A stretch of 64,000 nt of DNA, taken from Salinicola acroporae (GTDB lineage: Bacteria; Pseudomonadota; Gammaproteobacteria; Pseudomonadales; Halomonadaceae). The stretch covers positions 419,083 to 483,082 of the forward strand of contig NZ_PZJW01000004.1 in the NCBI RefSeq assembly GCF_003206615.1, read 5' to 3'. Shown here piece after piece: positions 58,749 through 64,000 of the stretch. A model generated the notes under the pieces. The model worked only from the letters and a program-made list of their open reading frames with translations, had not been told where the DNA came from and ran no database searches. A program made the translations under genes and the position numbers. Numbering within the stretch: position 1 is the stretch's first letter; each line of letters opens with the position of its first letter.

Positions 58749-58779
58749 GCCGGCCCGAGTCGGGGACTCTTGGGCCGGC
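58749..58779. terminator. Terminator-like hairpin after the M42 peptidase gene
   Basis: GCCGGCCC pairs with GGGCCGGC and, inside, GAGTC pairs with GACTC around GGG. It lies 11 bases after the stop codon. The T run is missing, so termination may need Rho or the hairpin may protect the transcript. Confidence 0.5.
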
Positions 58780-58892
58780 GTCGTCGAACGTTACGCCATC
58801 GATTCCCTGGCGCGCTGTTACCCAATATAAGGTCGGGGAGATTCATAGACCAAAGCCCAATTGCACTATATGAATTGACTTGTCTGTTCTGG

Positions 58893-58911
58893 TATGCCAA
58901 AGATATGCCAA
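58893..58911 (+). promoter_or_regulatory. Tandem TATGCCAA motifs upstream of dctP
   Basis: TATGCCAA occurs at 58893-58900 and 58904-58911, 11 bases apart, one helical turn. They lie about 90-105 bases before the TRAP binding-protein gene and could be operator half-sites, for example for the GntR regulator at the right end of the window. Confidence 0.4.
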
Positions 58912-58998
58912 GGCGACGCCACAATACAAAACAGTCGCTCCGATCCGAAAGGCTGCCTCCCGGTGGCACACGACAACAACAACTCTCAGGAGTCGAAC

Positions 58999-60000
58999 AT
59001 GCAAGCGACCCTCTCCCGTCTGGCTGCATGCGGCACGGCAGCGGTCCTCTCCCTGGCGACATTCGGCGTCCAGGCGGCGACGCAGTTGATGATCGTCACG
59101 CCGTGGCCGGAGGGCAACTTCCAGGTCAAGACGCTCAATCAGTTCGCGGACGCGGTCAAGGAAGCCACCGACGGTGAAGTCGAGCTGGACATCCACGCCG
59201 GCGGCGATCTGGGATTGAAAGGCCCCGAGCTGCTCTCTGCGGTGCGCGACGGTATCGTCCAGGGCGCCGACATGCTGCTGACCCAGCAGGTCGGTGAGGC
59301 GCCGCTGCTGGGTATCGAATCCGTGCCGTATCTCACCCGCAACCAGGACGATGCGGCGCTGCTGCGCAACACCGCCTGGCCTTACTACGAAGCCGTGGCA
59401 GCCGAGTTCAACCAGAAATTTCTGTACACCGTGCCGTGGCCCGGTCAGGGCGTCTTCACCCAGCAACCGGTGAAGACCGTCGATGATCTCGCGGGCGTGA
59501 AGCTGCGCACCGTCGACAAGAACGGCACCGAATTCTTCAAGGCGCTGGGCGCTTCCCCGGTGCAGATGCCGTGGGGCGAGGTGGTGCCGGCGCTGGCCTC
59601 CGGCGCGATCGATGGCGTGACCACCTCGACGCCCTCCGGCGTCGACGGCAGCTTCTGGGAGTTCACCGACTACTTCAACAAGCTCGACTGGCAGCTCGCA
59701 CCGGACGTCGTCTCGATCAATCTCGATGCGTGGAATTCGCTGACCGACGAGCAGCAGCAGACGATCGAATCGCTGGCCCGGAAGATGGAGCCCCGGTTCC
59801 AGCAGATCTCCCAGGACGAGGATACGCGCAACGCGAAGATTCTCGCCGATCACGGCATCCACATGTCCGCTCCCGATGCCGCGCTATCGGCGCAACTGAC
59901 CGAGGCCGCGCAGCCCCAGTGGCAGCAGTTTCGCGACACGGCCGGCCCCAAGGCCGATGAGCTGATGACGCGCTACCTCGAGGCCCGCGACGCGCCCTGA
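58999..60000 (+). CDS. dctP: TRAP transporter substrate-binding protein (DctP family)
   Basis: A 333-residue periplasmic protein with a signal peptide to about residue 26 (ATFGVQAA). DctP features include NQFADAVKEATDGEVELDIHAGGDLGLKG, the PGQGVFTQQPVKTVDDLAGVKLRT block with the substrate carboxylate-binding Arg, and LGASPVQMPWGEVVPALASGAIDGV. TRAP systems import organic acids with sodium. The start at 58999 has CAGGAG; a frame from 58894 is not signal-like. It is followed by dctQ, dctM and pxpBC, suggesting a substrate such as 5-oxoproline or a related acid. Confidence 0.93.
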   Translation: MQATLSRLAACGTAAVLSLATFGVQAATQLMIVTPWPEGNFQVKTLNQFADAVKEATDGEVELDIHAGGDLGLKGPELLSAVRDGIVQGADMLLTQQVGEAPLLGIESVPYLTRNQDDAALLRNTAWPYYEAVAAEFNQKFLYTVPWPGQGVFTQQPVKTVDDLAGVKLRTVDKNGTEFFKALGASPVQMPWGEVVPALASGAIDGVTTSTPSGVDGSFWEFTDYFNKLDWQLAPDVVSINLDAWNSLTDEQQQTIESLARKMEPRFQQISQDEDTRNAKILADHGIHMSAPDAALSAQLTEAAQPQWQQFRDTAGPKADELMTRYLEARDAP

Positions 60001-60021
60001 GGGCATCGCCACCCGCCAATT

Positions 60022-60045
60022 CGCGAATCGGCTTGCCGGTTCGCG
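60022..60045 (+). other. Hairpin between dctP and dctQ
   Basis: CGCGAA and TTCGCG pair, with GGC/GCC pairing inside, in the 91-base gap after dctP. Hairpins here commonly stabilise the upstream mRNA so that the binding protein is made in excess over the permease. Confidence 0.5.
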
Positions 60046-60091
60046 GCTGACCCACCGGCTTTCTTGCCCGCTCTTTCTGGGGAGTCTTCCC

Positions 60092-60634
60092 ATGATCTCT
60101 CGCTTGCTGCAGTGGAGTGATCGCCTGGCTTGGGCTGGCGCGGCACTGGCTGCGCTCGCCATGGCGCTGCTGTTCGTGCTGATGCTGTCGGAAATCGTCT
60201 CGCGCAACCTGCTCGGGACCAGCCTCGGTTTCAGTTGGGAGGTCAGCGGTTACCTGCTCGGGCTGATCATCTTCATGGCGAGCTGTTGGGCGCTGCGCCA
60301 TGACAAGCACATCCGCATCACGCTGCTGCGCGAGCATCTGCCTGCCGGCGGCGTGCGCTGGCTCGATCTGCTGGCGACACTGATCGGTGTGATCATCGCC
60401 GGCTTCTTCGCGGCGGCGTTCGTCGGGTTCTGCCTGCAGACCTGGCACAGCGGTACGGTGTCGAGCACTCCTCAGCAGATTCCGCTGATCTACCCGCGTG
60501 CGTTGATGGCGCTGGGGCTGGTCGTGTTCACGGCGACGCTGATCGTGCGCGCCCTGGTGCTGGTCGCCGCGCCGAAACTGATGGCCGATCAGAAGCGGCC
60601 GGACTCGGCGCTGCCGACGGAGGGCGGGTCATGA
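60092..60634 (+). CDS. dctQ: TRAP transporter small permease (DctQ)
   Basis: A 180-residue membrane protein with four helices. AALAMALLFVLMLSEIVSRNLLGTSLGFSWE and YLLGLIIFMASCWALRHDKHIRI are typical of DctQ. It associates with the DctM permease. GGGAG precedes the start, and its stop overlaps the dctM start by 4 bases. Confidence 0.92.
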   Translation: MISRLLQWSDRLAWAGAALAALAMALLFVLMLSEIVSRNLLGTSLGFSWEVSGYLLGLIIFMASCWALRHDKHIRITLLREHLPAGGVRWLDLLATLIGVIIAGFFAAAFVGFCLQTWHSGTVSSTPQQIPLIYPRALMALGLVVFTATLIVRALVLVAAPKLMADQKRPDSALPTEGGS

Positions 60635-61935
60635 CCGCGATCATGGTGACGGCGTTCGCGCTGCTGGTGGCGGTGCTGGCCAGCGGCGTCTGGGTCGGGC
60701 TGGGGCTGGCCGGTGTCGGTATCGTCTCGCTGGAGACGTTCCGCGGCTTCATGCCGGTGGAAAAGCTGCTCGCCCAGACGGTGTGGAACGCCACCACCAG
60801 TGCCGAGCTGGTGGCGCTGCCGCTGTTCATCCTGATGGGGGAGCTGCTGTTCCGCAGCCGTTTGACCCAACTGCTGTTCGACGGGCTGGCGCCGTGGGTC
60901 GATCGCGTGCCGGGGCGGCTGCTGCACACCAACGTGCTGGGTTGCACGCTGTTCGCGGCGATCTCCGGTTCCTCGGCGGCGACGACGGCGACGGTCGGGC
61001 GCATCACCTCCAGCGAACTCATGCGGCGGGGCTACGATGCCCGCATCGCCGCCGGCTCCCTGGCCGGGGCGGGCACCCTTGGATTCTTGATCCCGCCCAG
61101 TACGATCATGATCATCTATGGCGTACTGGCGCAGGTATCGATCCTCAAGATGTTCGTTGCCGGGATCGTCCCCGGACTGCTGCTGGCGCTGGCCTTCATG
61201 ACCTACCTGGGCGTCTACGCGCTGACCCACGCCAGCCAGTTGCCGCCGCGTCAGCGGGGGCTGGGCGCGCGGGACTACCTGCGCGCCCTGGTCCAGTTGG
61301 GGCCGGTGGCGTTGCTGATCGCGTTCGTCATCGGCAGCATGCTCACCGGCATGGCGACGCCCACCGAGGCAGGTGCGGTGGGCGTGCTGGGGGCGCTGTG
61401 CGTCTGTCTGCTGCAGCGCTGCCTGGGCTTCAGGAGCCTGTGGAGCGCGTTGATGGGGGCGGCGCAGATCACGTCGATGATCGGGCTGATCATCGTCGGC
61501 GCCATGTTCCTGTCGGTAGCGATGGGATTTCTCAACGTGCCGCGCACCATCGCCGACACCATCGGCTCGCTGGGACTGTCGCCACTGGCGCTGGTGGTGG
61601 TGCTGCTGATCTTCTACGTGGTGCTGGGCATGCTGCTCGAGGGCATGTCGATCATCGTCATGACGTTGCCGATCACGTTGCCACTGATCACGCAGGCGGG
61701 ATTCGATCCGATCTGGTTCGGTGTCTTTCTGGTGCTGGTGGTGGAGATGGCCCAGATCACGCCGCCGGTCGGTTTCAACCTGTTCGTGATCAACGGCATC
61801 ACCGGCATGAAGATCAGCCAGATCGCGCGAGCGGTATTCCCGTTCTTTTTGATCATGGTCGCTTTCACGCTGCTGCTGGCCATGGTGCCGGAGATCGTGA
61901 CCTGGCTTCCGGATCACCTGTCGTCGCGCCAGTGA
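60631..61935 (+). CDS. dctM: TRAP transporter large permease (DctM)
   Basis: A 434-residue permease with about twelve membrane helices. Landmarks are LPLFILMGELLFRS, AAISGSSAATTATVGRITSSELMRRGYD, AGAGTLGFLIPPSTIMIIYGVLAQVSI, TPTEAGAVGVLGAL and VEMAQITPPVGFNLFVINGI, all hallmarks of DctM. It drives sodium-coupled import of the ligand delivered by the DctP protein. The pxpB gene starts 22 bases later. Confidence 0.95.
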   Translation: MTAIMVTAFALLVAVLASGVWVGLGLAGVGIVSLETFRGFMPVEKLLAQTVWNATTSAELVALPLFILMGELLFRSRLTQLLFDGLAPWVDRVPGRLLHTNVLGCTLFAAISGSSAATTATVGRITSSELMRRGYDARIAAGSLAGAGTLGFLIPPSTIMIIYGVLAQVSILKMFVAGIVPGLLLALAFMTYLGVYALTHASQLPPRQRGLGARDYLRALVQLGPVALLIAFVIGSMLTGMATPTEAGAVGVLGALCVCLLQRCLGFRSLWSALMGAAQITSMIGLIIVGAMFLSVAMGFLNVPRTIADTIGSLGLSPLALVVVLLIFYVVLGMLLEGMSIIVMTLPITLPLITQAGFDPIWFGVFLVLVVEMAQITPPVGFNLFVINGITGMKISQIARAVFPFFLIMVAFTLLLAMVPEIVTWLPDHLSSRQ

Positions 61936-61957
61936 CGATCAATCTTCGAGTGTTCCG

Positions 61958-62695
61958 ATGATGACGCCGACTTATCACATCGCGCCGCTGGCCGATCAGG
62001 GCGTACTGATCGATTGCGGCGAGACCATCGACATCGAGGTCAACCGCTGGATAGAAGCCGCCGCCCTGGCCGTGCGGGCGGCGGGAATCGCTGGCGTGAT
62101 CGGCATCGTGCCGACCTACCGTTCGCTGGCGATCGAGTACGACAGTGCGACGATCACCCAGCACGAGTTGATCGCGCGCCTCGATGCGCTGGCGGCGACA
62201 CTGAGTGTCGGTCAGCGCCGCAGCCGACGCTGGCGAATTCCGGTCGTCTACGGCGGGGAGTTCGGGATCGATTTCGACGACTTCCGCCGCCGCCACGAGC
62301 TCTCGCGCGATGAGCTCATTGCCCGCCATACGGCGCCGGATTACCGCGTGTTCATGATCGGGTTCATGCCCGGTTTCGCCTATCTGGGCGGCCTCGATCA
62401 GCGCCTGCACACGCCGCGTCGCGACTCGCCGAGGACCAGGACGCCGGCCGGCAGCATCAGCGTCGGCGGCCAGCAGACCGCCTTCGCATCGGTGGAAGCG
62501 CCCAGCGGCTGGCATCTGCTCGGTCGCACGCCCGTACGCAACTTCGTGGCCGGGCGAACCCCGCCGATCCTGGTCGAGGCCGGCGACTGCGTCCGTTTCG
62601 ACGCGATCGACGGCGCACGCTTCGAGACGCTCCAGCAGGATCGTGACTGGCTTCCCGACTGGGAGTGGATCGAGAGTGGGGAGGCGATCCCATGA
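61958..62695 (+). CDS. pxpB: 5-oxoprolinase subunit B (KipI-like)
   Basis: A 245-residue protein of the allophanate hydrolase subunit 1/KipI fold. VIGIVPTYRSLAIEYD near residue 50, PVVYGGEFGIDFDDFR and VFMIGFMPGFAYLGGLDQRLHTPRR (about residues 130-153) are characteristic, as is GSISVGGQQTAFASVEAPSGWHLLGRTP. With PxpC and PxpA it forms an ATP-dependent enzyme that opens 5-oxoproline to glutamate. The stop overlaps the pxpC start by 4 bases. Confidence 0.9.
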   Translation: MMTPTYHIAPLADQGVLIDCGETIDIEVNRWIEAAALAVRAAGIAGVIGIVPTYRSLAIEYDSATITQHELIARLDALAATLSVGQRRSRRWRIPVVYGGEFGIDFDDFRRRHELSRDELIARHTAPDYRVFMIGFMPGFAYLGGLDQRLHTPRRDSPRTRTPAGSISVGGQQTAFASVEAPSGWHLLGRTPVRNFVAGRTPPILVEAGDCVRFDAIDGARFETLQQDRDWLPDWEWIESGEAIP

Positions 62696-63702
62696 GCACC
62701 GCGATGGGGGTTCCGGAATCGGGCGCCGGCGTGGCATTCATGGTCGAGGCGCCGGGCATGATGACGACGCTGCAGGATGCCGGACGCCTCGGGCAAGGCC
62801 ATCTCGGGTTGCCGCCCTCGGGAGCGCTCGATGGCATGAGCCTGGGGCAGGCCAACGCCCTGGTCGGGAATGCGCCGAAGCCGGACACCCAGACGGGCCA
62901 ACCCCAGGAGTTCGGCGCGCTGGAGATCACCCTGCTGGGCCCGCGCCTGCGGCTCTCGGGCGGCCGCTGCGTGGTCGCGGTCACCGGCGACGCGGAGGTG
63001 CTGGTCAATGGCCAGCGCGTCGAGACCTTTCGAGCCCTGGCGCTGGAGGCGGGCGACGAATTGCACGTCCGGCGCGTCATCTCCGGTGCCAGGGCCTATC
63101 TGGCGGTGGGCGGGGGCTTTGCCTCGACGCCGTTTCTCGGCAGCGTGTCGACGCTGGTGCGCGCCGGCGTCGGGGGCTTCGACGGGCGCGCTCTGGAGGC
63201 CGGCGACCGGCTTCCCCTGAGCGACCCGGCGGCCGGTATCGACCACGCCGGGCGCGCTGGGGAACGGCATCTGCCGCAGCGCGAGAAACGCCCCGTCCGG
63301 GTGGTGCTGGGACCGCAGTCGGGCGCCTTCTCCCATGCCGGTATCACCCGGTTCCTGACCGCCGAGTGGACGATCTCGACGCTCGCCGATCGCATGGGCT
63401 ATCGTCTCCAAGGCCCCGAGTTGAAAAGCCCCGCAGGGCACAACATCGTGTCCGATGCATTGCTGACCGGTAGCGTGCAGATTCCTGGCGACGGCCGGCC
63501 GATCATCGCCATGCACGACCGTGGCACCACCGGCGGCTACCCCAAGATCGCCACGGTGATCCGGGCGGATCTGGCTCGGCTCGGACAGATGAAGCCCGGC
63601 GATCGGCTGCGCTTCGAGGCGATCGACCCCGCCCATGCCGAAACCTTGTGGCGCGGGCGCCAGCGGGCCTTTCGTCGCTATCTGGCGGGACTTGCGACCT
63701 GA
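62692..63702 (+). CDS. pxpC: 5-oxoprolinase subunit C (KipA-like)
   Basis: A 336-residue protein of the allophanate hydrolase subunit 2/KipA fold. VEAPGMMTTLQDAGRLGQGHLGLPPSGALD at the N-terminus, the RPVRVVLGPQSGAFSH segment and the late YPKIATVIRADLARLGQMKPGD are typical. It is co-translated with pxpB. The third subunit, PxpA (LamB/YcsF family), is not seen in this window and could lie beyond the GntR gene at the right edge. Confidence 0.9.
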   Translation: MSTAMGVPESGAGVAFMVEAPGMMTTLQDAGRLGQGHLGLPPSGALDGMSLGQANALVGNAPKPDTQTGQPQEFGALEITLLGPRLRLSGGRCVVAVTGDAEVLVNGQRVETFRALALEAGDELHVRRVISGARAYLAVGGGFASTPFLGSVSTLVRAGVGGFDGRALEAGDRLPLSDPAAGIDHAGRAGERHLPQREKRPVRVVLGPQSGAFSHAGITRFLTAEWTISTLADRMGYRLQGPELKSPAGHNIVSDALLTGSVQIPGDGRPIIAMHDRGTTGGYPKIATVIRADLARLGQMKPGDRLRFEAIDPAHAETLWRGRQRAFRRYLAGLAT

Positions 63703-63759
63703 GTTACGTATACTCGAACATCGACGACGTTTAACCATTCACTGGCAGGGAACGCGGCA

Positions 63760-64000
63760 ATGCAAACGCTGGATATCGACCGCATACTGCAAGGGACGCG
63801 CATCCGGAGTCTGTCGGGCCAGGCCTATCAGCAACTGTTCGAGATGATTCAGTTGGGGCGCCTGCCGGCCGGTACGCTGCTGCAGGAGCGCAACCTGGCC
63901 GAAGCGCTCGATATTTCGCGCACGCCGGTGCGCGAGGCGCTGAGCCGGCTCGAGCATGAGGGCTTTGCGGTCCGCGTGGCCAGGGGGCAACTGGCGGTCA
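63760..64000 (+). CDS. GntR-family regulator, N-terminal part (cut by window end)
   Basis: Eighty residues are visible: an N-terminal winged helix with LSGQAYQQLFEMIQLGRLPAG, then LAEALDISRTPVREALSRLEHEGF. This is typical of the FadR/FCD branch. It continues past the window edge with no stop. Its position after dctPQM-pxpBC makes it the likely regulator of that operon. The start ATG at 63760 has a weak AGGG about 11 bases upstream. Confidence 0.9.
   Translation, partial: MQTLDIDRILQGTRIRSLSGQAYQQLFEMIQLGRLPAGTLLQERNLAEALDISRTPVREALSRLEHEGFAVRVARGQLAV

Noticed and set aside
60589-61917. 442-codon open frame on the minus strand opposite dctM
   Set aside because: Composition is dominated by Gln, His, Asp and Arg, typical of an antisense shadow of a membrane protein gene.

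Overview
This 64 kb window is a gene-dense, high-GC (about 65% by eye) bacterial chromosome segment with 59 recognisable protein genes and no rRNA, tRNA, CRISPR array, prophage or complete insertion sequence that I can see. Gene families and arrangement (opgD, fecI/fecR, hut genes with hutF, TRAP dctPQM, BCCT carrier, mvaAB, glyoxalase I) fit a gammaproteobacterium, most likely a halophile of the Halomonadaceae; that placement is inference from gene content and style.

Layout. 0.2-0.3 kb: a tiny lipoprotein. 0.3-5.1 kb (minus): a Type III-like restriction-modification operon (mod-res) ending in a HAD phosphatase. 5.2-5.9 kb: a FitAB/VapBC toxin-antitoxin pair with a palindromic operator. 5.9-10.8 kb (minus): fecI-fecR-TonB receptor-siderophore esterase, an iron-uptake and surface-signalling unit. 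11-25 kb: a catabolic gene cluster around an FCD-GntR regulator. On one side it has two-step amino-alcohol chemistry (APH-type kinase plus AGXT2L-type phospho-lyase) and an acetylpolyamine-amidohydrolase-like deacetylase. On the other side it has a class II aldolase homologue, a dipeptide-type ABC importer, a GhrA-like reductase and a second deacetylase. 25-26 kb: a low-GC GNAT gene and a flavin reductase.

26.7-38.6 kb: the histidine-utilisation (hut) region. A ProX-like binding protein diverges from hutD and hutC; yjiH and hutF diverge from hutU, a BCCT transporter, a histidase homologue and hutI. Three near-identical palindromes (core TGTATATACA) sit at the divergent promoters and define a likely HutC regulon. 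The histidase homologue lacks exactly the three residues (Ala-Ser-Gly) that form the MIO cofactor in known histidases, and no hutG is present.

38.8-41 kb: 1-Cys peroxiredoxin, NlpC/P60 lipoprotein and glyoxalase I. 41.1-46.8 kb: a lower-GC mevalonate-catabolism operon (class II HMG-CoA reductase, HMG-CoA lyase, a small membrane protein and a TctA-like permease) with a divergent MocR regulator. 46.9-50 kb: FMN-dependent 2-hydroxyacid oxidase and opgD. 50.3-54 kb (minus): a four-gene sulfotransferase / arylsulfotransferase-like / membrane-protein operon. 54.4-57.5 kb: antiporter-family carrier, polysaccharide deacetylase and a membrane-protein/XRE pair. 57.6-64 kb: M42 peptidase, TRAP transporter dctPQM, pxpB-pxpC and the start of a GntR regulator.

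Non-coding structure includes two families of miniature inverted-repeat elements with target duplications (143-189 bp; copies at 22.7, 23.9, 28.4 and 50.0 kb plus a decayed copy at 19.9 kb), a 12-copy heptanucleotide repeat between convergent genes at 55.8 kb, an in-frame 30-bp triple repeat in the ABC ATPase gene, and several operators and terminators.
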